A stretch of DNA of 64,000 nucleotides from Oscillospiraceae bacterium (GTDB taxonomy: Bacteria > Bacillota > Clostridia > Oscillospirales > Acutalibacteraceae), in contig SVOV01000005.1 of assembly GCA_015066205.1 (NCBI GenBank), forward strand, positions 36,348 through 100,347, given 5' to 3'. The notes under the pieces are model-generated. The model did no database searches and was not told the origin of the DNA. It saw only the letters and a program-made list of their open reading frames with translations. Below, in pieces: positions 25,628 through 33,658 of the stretch (the stretch's first letter is position 1; every line of letters begins with the position of its first letter). The translations under genes and the position numbers were made by a program.

Positions 25628-26743
25628 ATGCTTCAGTATGAAGAATTAAGACTTGCTCTTCTTGAGCAGGATTCTCCCCTTAAGGAGCTTAAAGAGGCTC
25701 TCAGTATTGATGCGCTTAAAGAGGAAATTGCAGAGCTTGATGCCAAGACCGCAGAGGAAGCATTCTGGAACGATGTCGCAAATTCCAACAAGGTGCTTCA
25801 GAAGCTTTCCGGACTTAAGAATAAGGTAAAGAAATACGAGGATCTCGTTGCCGATTATGACGACACTCTCACTCTCATTGAGATGAGCAACGAAGAAGAA
25901 GACGAAAGTATGCTTGACGAATGTGTTGAAAGCGTTGAAAGAGTAAAGGGCGAAATTGAAAAGCTTACTCTTGAAACTCTTCTTTCGGGACAGTATGACA
26001 ACAATAATGCTATCCTTACCTTCCACGCAGGTGCGGGCGGAACAGAGGCTCAGGACTGGTGCCAGATGCTTTTCAGAATGTACGGTCAGTGGGCAACAAA
26101 GCACGGCTTCAAGTTCACTACTGTTGACTTCCTTGACGGCGACGAAGCAGGACTCAAATCTGCTGTTGTCGTTATTGAGGGCGACAATGCCTACGGTTAT
26201 CTCAAGAGTGAAATGGGCGTTCACAGACTTGTCCGTGTTTCTCCCTTCGATTCCTCGGGAAGAAGACACACTTCCTTTGCTTCTCTTGAGGTCATGCCCG
26301 AAATTGACGATACCATTGAGGTAGAGATCCGTGAAGAGGATATCACAATGGAGGTTTACCGTGCATCGGGCGCAGGCGGACAGAAGGTTAATAAGACCTC
26401 ATCTGCAGTCCGTCTTATCCATAATCCCACAGGTATTGTTGTTTCCTGTCAGGTCGAAAGAAGCCAGCATCAGAACAGAGAAGTGTGTATGAGAATGCTC
26501 AAATCCAAGCTCATTGAGATCAAGGAAAGAGAGCATCTTGAACGAATTGAAGACATCAAGGGTGTTCAGAAGGAGATCGGCTGGGGCTCACAGATCCGTT
26601 CCTATGTATTTATGCCCTACACTCTTGCAAAGGATCACAGAACCGGTTTTGAAAACGGTAATATAAATGCCGTTATGGACGGTGAAATTGACGGCTTTAT
26701 CAATGCTTATCTTAAACAGCAGTCACAGGTAAAAACTGACTGA
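25628..26743 (+). CDS. prfB: Peptide chain release factor 2
   Basis: 371 residues; recognises UGA and UAA stop codons. It has the SPF codon-reading motif in RVSPFDSSGRRHTSF and the hydrolysis motif GAGGQKVNKTSSAVRL. ATG 25628 follows AGAGGTG by seven bases; an in-frame GTG at 25595 is upstream of that site. The reading frame is continuous from the start, so the +1 programmed frameshift that autoregulates many RF2 genes is absent here. It is transcribed alone from a consensus promoter. Confidence 0.96.
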   Translation: MLQYEELRLALLEQDSPLKELKEALSIDALKEEIAELDAKTAEEAFWNDVANSNKVLQKLSGLKNKVKKYEDLVADYDDTLTLIEMSNEEEDESMLDECVESVERVKGEIEKLTLETLLSGQYDNNNAILTFHAGAGGTEAQDWCQMLFRMYGQWATKHGFKFTTVDFLDGDEAGLKSAVVVIEGDNAYGYLKSEMGVHRLVRVSPFDSSGRRHTSFASLEVMPEIDDTIEVEIREEDITMEVYRASGAGGQKVNKTSSAVRLIHNPTGIVVSCQVERSQHQNREVCMRMLKSKLIEIKEREHLERIEDIKGVQKEIGWGSQIRSYVFMPYTLAKDHRTGFENGNINAVMDGEIDGFINAYLKQQSQVKTD

Positions 26744-26920
26744 TTAAAACAGTTTTGAGGAATTGAACAAATAAAGGACAATGTGAATAAGTTGTTAAAA
26801 ATGTTCACAGAAAATTCATAAACATATAAACAAAAAGTAAACACTGAATGTTATTATCTTAACGCAGTGAAGAATTGCATTTATTTATGATTATTCCTTT
26901 TATTTATTTTCTCTTCCCCA
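26744..26920 (+). other. Intergenic stretch between prfB and its distal terminator
   Basis: An AT-rich 177-base stretch with no open frame of note. The next terminator lies 178 bases after the prfB stop, an unusually long 3' untranslated region; a short independent RNA starting near a TATTAT box at about 26853 is possible but unproven. Confidence 0.35.
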
Positions 26921-26962
26921 AAAAGGAAAGACCCGGCTTTATGCCGGGTCTTTCCTTTTTTG
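26921..26962 (+). terminator. Strong bidirectional terminator after prfB
   Basis: A 17-bp perfect stem (26921-26937 with 26943-26959, core GACCCGGC/GCCGGGTC) with A and T runs on both sides. Confidence 0.92.
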
Positions 26963-26997
26963 TATACCTGAAAAGTATCAGTTTCGTCTTTTTTTTA

Positions 26998-27026
26998 TTG
27001 AAAACGCCATTGGATATTGTTATAAT
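26998..27026 (+). promoter_or_regulatory. Promoter of the small AAA ATPase
   Basis: TTGAAA (26998-27003), 17-base spacer, TATAAT (27021-27026), 24 bases before the ATG at 27051. Confidence 0.75.
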
Positions 27027-27050
27027 CGGAAGCAGAAACGGGGTGTGGCT

Positions 27051-27647
27051 ATGATAAAGAAAATTGTTATAACAGGCGGTCCTTGCGGCGGAAAGACCTC
27101 CGCTATGAAAAGACTGTCGGAAGCCTTTACGGAAATGGGCTATACGGTAATTATAATTCCCGAAACCGCGACGGAGCTTATAAATGCAGGCATCAGCGCA
27201 AAAGCCCTCGGTTCAGCTCTTCAGTTTCAGAAATGTGTTACCGCTCTTCAGCTTGAAAAGGAAAAGGTTTATTTTATGGGAGCGCAGGCTCTCAAAAGGG
27301 AAAAGGTGTTGCTTCTTCTTGACAGAGGACTTGCAGATTCGCGTGCTTATCTTACAGACGGCGAATATGAAGAGCTTCTCGGATTCTTCGGAAAAAGCCG
27401 CGGTGAATTTGTGTTCCCATATGAAGCGGTCTTTCATATGACAACAGCGGCAGACGGGGCAGAGGAATTCTACACTACCTCCAATAATACCGCAAGAACG
27501 GAAGAGCCGCCCGAGGCAAGAGAGCTTGATAAAAAGATCATTGATGCCTGGAGCGGACATAAAAATTTTTATATAATTGATAATTCAACGGATTTTAAGG
27601 GAAAGATAGCAAGACTTGTTGAAAAAGCATCGGAGCTTCTTGAATAA
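27051..27647 (+). CDS. AAA_28-type ATPase / nucleotide kinase-like protein
   Basis: 198 residues with a clear P-loop, ITGGPCGGKTSAMKRL, and a second motif LLLLDRGLADSRAYL that resembles the substrate or Walker B region of NadR-like and thymidylate-kinase-like folds. Proteins of this type bind and hydrolyse ATP, but their substrate is not settled. ATG 27051 is used, with GGGGTGTGG upstream; a GTG two codons earlier is possible. It is convergent with the radical SAM gene, with only six bases between the two stops. Confidence 0.78.
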   Translation: MIKKIVITGGPCGGKTSAMKRLSEAFTEMGYTVIIIPETATELINAGISAKALGSALQFQKCVTALQLEKEKVYFMGAQALKREKVLLLLDRGLADSRAYLTDGEYEELLGFFGKSRGEFVFPYEAVFHMTTAADGAEEFYTTSNNTARTEEPPEARELDKKIIDAWSGHKNFYIIDNSTDFKGKIARLVEKASELLE

Positions 27648-27653
27648 AACTGC

Positions 27654-28478
27654 TTATTTCCCGAATCTTGTTGCATACTGACACCTTGAACAAAGGTTTT
27701 CCGTGGCTTGCTTTTTAGTAAAGCCGTCAAATATTTTTTTTGCCCGAGGTTTGTTTATTATATCGGAAAGCTCTTCGGTAAAAAGATTTCCGAGAGTGAT
27801 CTCTCCGTCGGCATCAAGACAGCAGGGGACTACACTTCCGTCAGAGAGGATTCCTATATGGTCGCGCAGTCCCATACAGAAATGAACCTCCTGCTTTTCG
27901 GCATTTTTGTCGGGCCAGATAAATTTTTCAGCTGTTTCAAGGTATATCCTTTCCGAAAGAGTAAAGCCCTTTCGGTTTTCTTTGAAGTCAAAGCATTCTC
28001 TTAAAAAAGTCAGTATTTTTTCATTGAGAGAGCTTTCACCGCCCTCATTCCATAGGCGAAGAACACATATGGTTCCCTTTTTTTCAGCTTCCTTGCAGAA
28101 ATCCGTGATATTCTTAAGATACTCTGTAAGGCTCAGCGGCATCCGGTTCGCTTCGTAGGAATGAAGAGAAAATGTGATTTTGTACGGAGGATTTTTCAGA
28201 AGCTCATCTGCCTTTTCTTTTATAAGAAGTCCGTTTGTGGCTATGGTATTATGAAAGCCCGCCTCTGACGCCGCTTCTAAAAGCTTTCCGAAATCGGGAT
28301 GAATAAGAGGCTCTCCCATAAGATGAAAATAAAGATAGTCCGTGTGAGGCCTTATTTTTTTTATCAGAAGACGGAAATCCTCCTCCGAAAGGAAATTCTT
28401 TTTTCTTGAGGTCTTATGGCAGAAGGAGCAGTTGAGATTGCATACATTGGTGATTTCAAGATAGATTTTTTTATACAT
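27654..28478 (-). CDS. Radical SAM/SPASM domain protein
   Basis: 274 residues. The radical-SAM [4Fe-4S] motif is CNLNCSFC near the N-terminus, followed by the GEPLIHPDF segment. The C-terminal part has a SPASM-like second cluster region: CMGLRDHIGILSDGSVVPCC, then NLCSRCQYA. Such enzymes modify peptides, or act as anaerobic sulfatase/sporulation-type maturases; no precursor peptide gene is visible next to it. It is transcribed convergently with the ATPase and divergently from the TIM-barrel gene. The ribosome site is weak. Confidence 0.85.
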   Translation of the reverse strand: MYKKIYLEITNVCNLNCSFCHKTSRKKNFLSEEDFRLLIKKIRPHTDYLYFHLMGEPLIHPDFGKLLEAASEAGFHNTIATNGLLIKEKADELLKNPPYKITFSLHSYEANRMPLSLTEYLKNITDFCKEAEKKGTICVLRLWNEGGESSLNEKILTFLRECFDFKENRKGFTLSERIYLETAEKFIWPDKNAEKQEVHFCMGLRDHIGILSDGSVVPCCLDADGEITLGNLFTEELSDIINKPRAKKIFDGFTKKQATENLCSRCQYATRFGK

Positions 28479-28542
28479 ATAAAAACTCTTTTCGGGGTAT
28501 TATTTCCTGATATTAAAACAACTGAAAGAGGAGAGAAAATAA

Positions 28543-29223
28543 ATGTCAGTCAGACTGAATGAGATCAAGCCGAAAATTCCCGCCTATGAAAGCCGTTTAA
28601 GACATAATATCATAACTGTCCCTGAAGAAGCAAGACGCTGCAGCGGAATTAATGTTTTCGGCAAAAAGCTTAAGACCTTCATTTTTACAACAGATATCGC
28701 AATTATAAGAAACTGCGATGCGGATGCGGTATTTGCTGTTTACCCCTTCACGCCTCAGGTTGCAATTTCCGAATCCATAATAAAAGGTGCATATACCCCC
28801 GTTTTCTGCGGAGTGGGAGGCGGAACTACTCAGGGAGAAAGAACCGTGGCTCTTGCAAAGGATGTTGAAGCGCAAGGTGCCTGCGGAGTGGTTCTCAATG
28901 CACCTGTTTCAGACAGTAATATTCTTTCGGTAGCAAAGGCAGTGGATGTGCCTGTGGTTATCACCGTTGTCAGCGAGGAGACCGATATAAGGGCAAGGCT
29001 TGAGGCGGGTGCTTCAATTCTTAATATTGCCGCCGCTGATAAAACTGCAGAGCTTGTAAGAAAGATCAGAGCGGATTTTCCTGATGTGCCGATAATAGCA
29101 ACGGGCGGGCCCACGGGGGATACCATCGCAAGAACCGTCGAGGCGGGGGCTAATGCCATAACCTATACTCCGCCGTCGGCAAAGGAGCTTTTTTCCTCAC
29201 TGATGAAAAAATACAGAGAATAA
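28543..29223 (+). CDS. TIM-barrel-like protein of unknown function
   Basis: 226 residues, probably cytosolic. Alternating beta strands and helices with a phosphate-binding-type loop IIATGGPTGDTIARTVEAGA near the C-terminus suggest an alpha/beta barrel related to HisA/HisF or KDPG-aldolase-like folds; close relatives carry only a vague hydrolase label. The opening segment RLNEIKPKIPAYESRL is not a signal peptide. GAGAGG lies upstream of the ATG. No catalytic residues can be assigned. Confidence 0.6.
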   Translation: MSVRLNEIKPKIPAYESRLRHNIITVPEEARRCSGINVFGKKLKTFIFTTDIAIIRNCDADAVFAVYPFTPQVAISESIIKGAYTPVFCGVGGGTTQGERTVALAKDVEAQGACGVVLNAPVSDSNILSVAKAVDVPVVITVVSEETDIRARLEAGASILNIAAADKTAELVRKIRADFPDVPIIATGGPTGDTIARTVEAGANAITYTPPSAKELFSSLMKKYRE

Positions 29224-29232
29224 TGTAATAAT

Positions 29233-29269
29233 AAAAGAAGCGAAACCCGTGCGGCTTCGCTTCTTTTTT
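29233..29269. terminator. Bidirectional terminator between convergent genes
   Basis: GAAGCGAA pairs with TTCGCTTC, flanked by an A run on the left and a seven-T run on the right; it serves the barrel gene (+) and the DUF1292 gene (-). Confidence 0.8.
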
Positions 29270-29587
29270 TCAGTCTGTGAAATTGTAAATGTCCTTGTAT
29301 TCTTCCATAAATTTTTTGTAGATCTTATCGACAAGCTCCTGATCTCCGATTCCCGCATATGTATCATAATCGGAATCAAGCTCCTCAATAACCTCGAAGA
29401 TATGAATGGGAGAGCTTTCAACATCCGTGGGAAGAAAAGCGGCATATTCCACTCCCTCATATTCTACCGTTCCGAGAATTTCAAAAGCCATTACATTGCC
29501 GTCCTCGTCAATGAATTCTATGCTCTGATTCTCCTCTTCGGGTGCGGGAGCGGGCTTGTTATTCTTGTTTTTGTTGTTCTTACTCAT
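29270..29587 (-). CDS. DUF1292 family protein
   Basis: 105 residues. A Lys/Asn-rich N-terminus (MSKNNKNKNNKPAPAP) leads into the DUF1292 core IEFIDEDGNVMAFEILGTVE and YAAFLPTD, with an acidic C-terminus. These small soluble proteins are widespread in Bacillota and their role is unknown. It lies 24 bases after the stop of the dockerin gene on the same strand, so it may be carried on the dockerin transcript, though its usual genomic partners are different. Confidence 0.85.
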   Translation of the reverse strand: MSKNNKNKNNKPAPAPEEENQSIEFIDEDGNVMAFEILGTVEYEGVEYAAFLPTDVESSPIHIFEVIEELDSDYDTYAGIGDQELVDKIYKKFMEEYKDIYNFTD

Positions 29588-29611
29588 ATAAAATATCCTT
29601 TCAGCTTAATC

Positions 29612-31138
29612 TTACAGTGTAATATAAAGATTCTCAAGTCCTACGGAGGCTCTTAATATAAGTCTGGCATCATTTGCGGTGATCTTGCCGTTTCTGTCCG
29701 CATCCCCTGCAAAAAGAAGCTTTCCTCCGAGTGTGGTAAGACCTACGGATGCACGAAGCACTGTTCTTGCGTCAACTGCAGTGATTTTACCGTCGCCGCC
29801 GTTCGGTGCGACATCGCCTTTGCTGTTATACTCCGAAATGTATATCGTGAAGACCTCCGAAAATTCGAGGTATTCAACGCTGATATTCTGTGAGCCCATA
29901 ACGGTGTAATCGGGAGAGCTCATAATAAAATCGTCGATATAGCGGAAGGTATCGTCTGTGTAAACAAGACGGACTCTGATACCGCTCAGATCAATTTCCT
30001 CGCCCTTAATGAAATTTACGGGAATGGTATTTCCGTCCTTATCCTTGAATTCAAGAACTATTTTCTGAGGAACTGCTGCCGAATAACGGAAATCCACCTC
30101 AACTGATTTTCCGCCGAATTTAACTGTAACGGTATTTCCGGGGCCTATGATAAATGAGGAGGGATCGCAGACCGCTTCGCAGCTGTAGTGGTATATGTCC
30201 TCCTTTTCGCCGTTGTCATACTCTGCCTCAAGAATAAGACCGTCAAGAGCGGGAATCTCCTTGTTTGAATAGACCGTCAGATTGTCGGGAAGCTTTTTTA
30301 TCTTAAGGCTTATAAGCGATCTGGGGGTGACATCAATATCAAAAATACAGCTGATATCCTCATATTTGTAGCTGATCTTTATTGTGTGGCGGCCGGCAGA
30401 CAGAACACTGCCGTGCTCTTCTCCGTGACAGCCCGTTATTATATAGTCGCTGTCGTTTATGATCTCCTCAAAGGAGAGAGTTTCGTTTTTTGATGTATCG
30501 GAAAATTCTGTCAGAACGGACAGACCGCTCAGATCAAGAAGCTGATTTTCGAGATACTGGGTTTTAGGGAATGAGGCTGCTGAAATACATACTGCATCCT
30601 CTCTTATAACGGTGACGGAAAATTCAGCCGTAAAAACGGACTTGCCGTCGGGGGAATAGCTGACGGTCACGGTTTTTTCTCCGGGAACTTTCATTTCGGG
30701 AGAGAATACGCTGTAGCCCGTAATATATGCTTCATTATTGTTTTTATCTGTGGACACGACCGAAAGTCCCGACAGATCAAGCTTTTCAATTCCGTCAATG
30801 TATGTCAGCTTTTTCGGGAGTGTTTTTATCTTAATTCCCGTAATATCCGTCGGCTTCCCGTTTTCTCTGAATTTCAGAGCAGAGAGCTTTATCCAGCCTG
30901 TTATTCCGTCGGGCTGAAGCGTAATTCTGCCATAGGTGTCATTTCTGATTTCCGTGACCTCGACCACGGTGTTTTTTGAAACCTCACCGATCTTTCTTGC
31001 GGTTGATACGGGAGAAAAATATATATCTGCATATTCATCCGACACGATATATTCTCCCGTCACATACGCCGCATTTGCGGGAATGAAAAGTGACAGCAGT
31101 ATAAAAAGTGTCAGAAAAAGGGAAATAAATTTTTTCAT
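29612..31138 (-). CDS. Secreted SH3b / Ig-like / dockerin protein
   Basis: 508 residues. The signal peptide (MKKFISLFLTLFILLSLF, cleavage near ANAA) is followed by an SH3b-like wall-binding domain (about 25-90, GWIKLSALKF), then four bacterial Ig-like repeats marked by LDLSGLSV-type strands (near 120, 205, 300 and 385), and a C-terminal type I dockerin pair: GGDGKITAVDARTVLRASVG and ADRNGKITANDARLILRASV. The calcium loop residues D-x-N/G-x-D/N-G and the F-hand ARxxLR are visible. It is probably displayed outside the cell through a cohesin partner not present here. It is cotranscribed with the dockerin gene upstream (21-base gap). Confidence 0.85.
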   Translation of the reverse strand: MKKFISLFLTLFILLSLFIPANAAYVTGEYIVSDEYADIYFSPVSTARKIGEVSKNTVVEVTEIRNDTYGRITLQPDGITGWIKLSALKFRENGKPTDITGIKIKTLPKKLTYIDGIEKLDLSGLSVVSTDKNNNEAYITGYSVFSPEMKVPGEKTVTVSYSPDGKSVFTAEFSVTVIREDAVCISAASFPKTQYLENQLLDLSGLSVLTEFSDTSKNETLSFEEIINDSDYIITGCHGEEHGSVLSAGRHTIKISYKYEDISCIFDIDVTPRSLISLKIKKLPDNLTVYSNKEIPALDGLILEAEYDNGEKEDIYHYSCEAVCDPSSFIIGPGNTVTVKFGGKSVEVDFRYSAAVPQKIVLEFKDKDGNTIPVNFIKGEEIDLSGIRVRLVYTDDTFRYIDDFIMSSPDYTVMGSQNISVEYLEFSEVFTIYISEYNSKGDVAPNGGDGKITAVDARTVLRASVGLTTLGGKLLFAGDADRNGKITANDARLILRASVGLENLYITL

Positions 31139-31159
31139 AAGCTCAATTCCTGTAATTTT

Positions 31160-32452
31160 TTACGGCAGAAGACCGTTTTCAAGAAGAATATCATAAAGGC
31201 TGTCAAGACCTACCGCTATTCTGAGTGTCGTTCTTGCGCTTTCCGCAGAAATTGTACCCGAATTCCTGTAGTCCGCTCTTTTGATTACGGAAGTATCTAT
31301 ATTTTCCAGCCCCACGGTATATCGCAGAACAAGACGGGCATCGGCAGCGGTTACGGAACCGCTGTCATCAATATCTCCGAATTTTTTGCTTTTTATGTAT
31401 TCAAGCCTTTCCTTTTCCTTGGCTTCTTCAATATCCTTCAGTGACAGCCATTTTGCATATAGGATCTTGTCGCCTGTTTCAGATGGACCGATCTCCGTGA
31501 TCTTTTCTCCCGAGAGATCCTTTGAATAATACCAGCCGTCAAAAACGAAGCCTGCAACAGGGGGCAGAATATCATATAGCTTACAGCCCTCTCCTACGGT
31601 ATAGGAAACGGGATTTTTGCTGTTATCAGCCGCACCGAAGGAATAGGATTTGTCCGTGTCATAGGTGGTAAGATAGTAATTTATTTCATAGACCATCGGG
31701 ATCCAGTGGCTGAAAAGACTGCAGTAAGAGGTTCCCTTCGGTATGGTATTTATTCTTTTTCCGCCGTCAAAGGACCAGCCGTCAAATGTATAGCCCTGTC
31801 TTGAGGGCGAGGGGAGGCGGATGTCCTCGCTTAAGGGCTCCGAAAAAAATCCGCCGAGCTCAAAAGGCTCACTGAAAAAAGCATCCTCGGGAAGAGAAAC
31901 ATCGATATGGCAGAAAGAGGGACATTCCGTTTTCTTTGATTCCGAAAATGTATAAGTATACACGGTTTCGGTATTTTCTTCACGGAAATTATCCGAAGCC
32001 GTAAGCATTCTTACATAAAGAGTAAAGCCGTCAGTAAGCAGTGAGAGCTCAACACCGTTTTCCTTAAGAAGGGGAAGTATATCGTCATAAAGGGTAAATG
32101 AAAATGTGTTTTCAAAAGAGCCGAGAGTGTGCCAGACGGCTTTATCTGTGCTTATCTGACAGAAATTTTTTGTTTCATAGCAAAGATATGCTTCGTTTGA
32201 CTGTAAAAGTCTGTCAAGGCTTCCGTGCTTACTGAGAGCGATGTCATAGACAAGTTTTCTCAGCTGCTCGGCTTCTGCCTTATTATCGGTAAATGAAAGG
32301 GTATATTCCATTCCTCTGTCGCTTTGCTTTTTTGTAAATGCTGTAATAACAGGCGCGGGAATGATCTGATTTTTGATTTCAAAGGCTGCCGCTTCAATAA
32401 AAAGCGAAACGATCAGCAAAAGAGAAACCGTAATTGCCGAAACTCTTTTCAC
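31160..32452 (-). CDS. Secreted InlB-repeat / dockerin protein
   Basis: 430 residues. The start is a GTG: AAAGGAG lies seven bases upstream, and the nearby ATG is out of frame. The signal peptide MKRVSAITVSLLLIVSLF precedes an N-terminal domain of unknown type, then two InlB/Listeria-Bacteroides repeats (GYTFDGWSFDGG near 220; VFDGWYYSKDLSGEKI near 310), a short Glu/Lys coiled linker and a C-terminal dockerin pair (IDDSGSVTAADARLVLRYTV; the second loop, YRNSGTISAESARTTLR, is degenerate at its first calcium position). First gene of the dockerin operon, with a promoter at 32482-32511. Confidence 0.82.
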   Translation of the reverse strand: MKRVSAITVSLLLIVSLFIEAAAFEIKNQIIPAPVITAFTKKQSDRGMEYTLSFTDNKAEAEQLRKLVYDIALSKHGSLDRLLQSNEAYLCYETKNFCQISTDKAVWHTLGSFENTFSFTLYDDILPLLKENGVELSLLTDGFTLYVRMLTASDNFREENTETVYTYTFSESKKTECPSFCHIDVSLPEDAFFSEPFELGGFFSEPLSEDIRLPSPSRQGYTFDGWSFDGGKRINTIPKGTSYCSLFSHWIPMVYEINYYLTTYDTDKSYSFGAADNSKNPVSYTVGEGCKLYDILPPVAGFVFDGWYYSKDLSGEKITEIGPSETGDKILYAKWLSLKDIEEAKEKERLEYIKSKKFGDIDDSGSVTAADARLVLRYTVGLENIDTSVIKRADYRNSGTISAESARTTLRIAVGLDSLYDILLENGLLP

Positions 32453-32481
32453 ATAACCGCTCCTTTCATAATATCATTGTA

Positions 32482-32511
32482 ATTATATATTATAAAGCAC
32501 TCTCGAGTCAA
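32482..32511 (-). promoter_or_regulatory. Promoter of the dockerin operon
   Basis: On the minus strand TTGACT (32511-32506), 18-base spacer, TATAAT (32487-32482), 30 bases before the GTG start. Confidence 0.65.
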
Positions 32512-32548
32512 GAAGAAAGAAAAGGAAAGAGAGGTTAATAATAACTCG

Positions 32549-32577
32549 TTGACAAAAACCGACATATGTTGTAAATT
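32549..32577 (+). promoter_or_regulatory. Promoter of the first Thr-rich lipoprotein
   Basis: TTGACA (32549-32554), 17-base spacer ending in ATGTTG, then TAAATT (32572-32577). The same spacer end and -10 box recur before the second lipoprotein. Confidence 0.65.
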
Positions 32578-32610
32578 ATCATTAAAAAGACGTAAAGGAA
32601 TTTTTTATTT

Positions 32611-33501
32611 ATGAAAAGAAGCTTATTATCTTTATTCTCTGTGCTTCTTGCTGTGATGATGCTTTGTCTTTCATCCTGTATGAAGGTCAATATCACATTT
32701 CCGCAGAATAATAATATCATAGGTAATGTTACTCCCGAGACCACTCAGGCGGTGGTTGAAACTCTTCCCGATGTCCCGACGGAGGCTGAAACTCTTCCTC
32801 CTGCTGAAAATACTACAGCTTCAGAAATCACTACGGCAGCTCCTGCCCAAAAGGTACCTACGGAAATGTCAAAGGCTGAGCTTCTTTCTTTCTTCAATGA
32901 AAATATGAATCTTGTCAAGGAAAGTATGCCCGCCTTTGAAAGGGCAAAGCTTACCACGGTTTCCGATATAAAGCTTTCAAATCAGGCGGCAAATACTCTT
33001 GTAGGCTTCGTAAAGGGAGCTCTTCTTTCAGAGGAAACAGAGACGGCAAGTGCCTCAAAGGGTCAGTCCTGTGTTGAAATTATGACTCCCACCGGAGAAA
33101 GATATGTTTCACAGCTTACTATGAACGATATAAAGGATATAACTCTTAAGACAGAGGGAACGAATTATGCTGTCACGGTAACTCTCCCCGATGCGAAGAA
33201 TCCCACAAAGGATGAGGGCGCTTATGCAAAAATATTCAATTTTATAACCGTTGACGATGTTGTGAAGACCTATGCTCCCAAGGTAGGCGCTACTGTCGAA
33301 AGAAAGAATATTGAGGTCAATTATTCGGGTTGCTATGCCAAGGCTGTATTTTCTCCCGACGGTAAGGTCGTATCCTACGATACATATGTAACCTGTGTGA
33401 TCTCCCTTAAGGATGCATCGATAAAAAAGGTCGTGACCATCAACACCGATGTTGATATAACTCTTGTTTCCGAAACAAATTTCACCAAATTTTCCTATTA
33501 A
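32611..33501 (+). CDS. Lipoprotein with Thr/Pro-rich linker (paralogue 1)
   Basis: 296 residues. The lipoprotein signal peptide ends in the lipobox LSSC; the mature protein starts with a short beta stretch (MKVNITFPQNNN), then a Thr/Glu/Pro-rich linker (about 40-85), and a C-terminal domain of ~200 residues with a GTNYAVTVTLPDAKNP strand pair and VFSPDGKVVSYDTY. The same plan and similar motifs (GSNYKITI, MTPDGKFISID; IRSDGYIESV) are shared with 33659-34636 and 62664-63620. The family is unknown to me; it is anchored to the outer face of the membrane. Confidence 0.8.
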   Translation: MKRSLLSLFSVLLAVMMLCLSSCMKVNITFPQNNNIIGNVTPETTQAVVETLPDVPTEAETLPPAENTTASEITTAAPAQKVPTEMSKAELLSFFNENMNLVKESMPAFERAKLTTVSDIKLSNQAANTLVGFVKGALLSEETETASASKGQSCVEIMTPTGERYVSQLTMNDIKDITLKTEGTNYAVTVTLPDAKNPTKDEGAYAKIFNFITVDDVVKTYAPKVGATVERKNIEVNYSGCYAKAVFSPDGKVVSYDTYVTCVISLKDASIKKVVTINTDVDITLVSETNFTKFSY

Positions 33502-33556
33502 AACTGATTTTTTGTCAAAATGCAGATTTTGTTAAAGGTATTTTTAATAAAGTCAC

Positions 33557-33585
33557 TTGACATTTTATCATTAATGTTGTAAATT
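33557..33585 (+). promoter_or_regulatory. Promoter of the second Thr-rich lipoprotein
   Basis: TTGACA (33557-33562), 17-base spacer ending in ATGTTG, TAAATT (33580-33585), 74 bases before the ATG. Confidence 0.65.
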
Positions 33586-33658
33586 ATTGATGTATTGCAT
33601 ATACATATGCATAAACACAAACGGCTGATGCCGTATCATTGAAAGGGGTATATACCTA

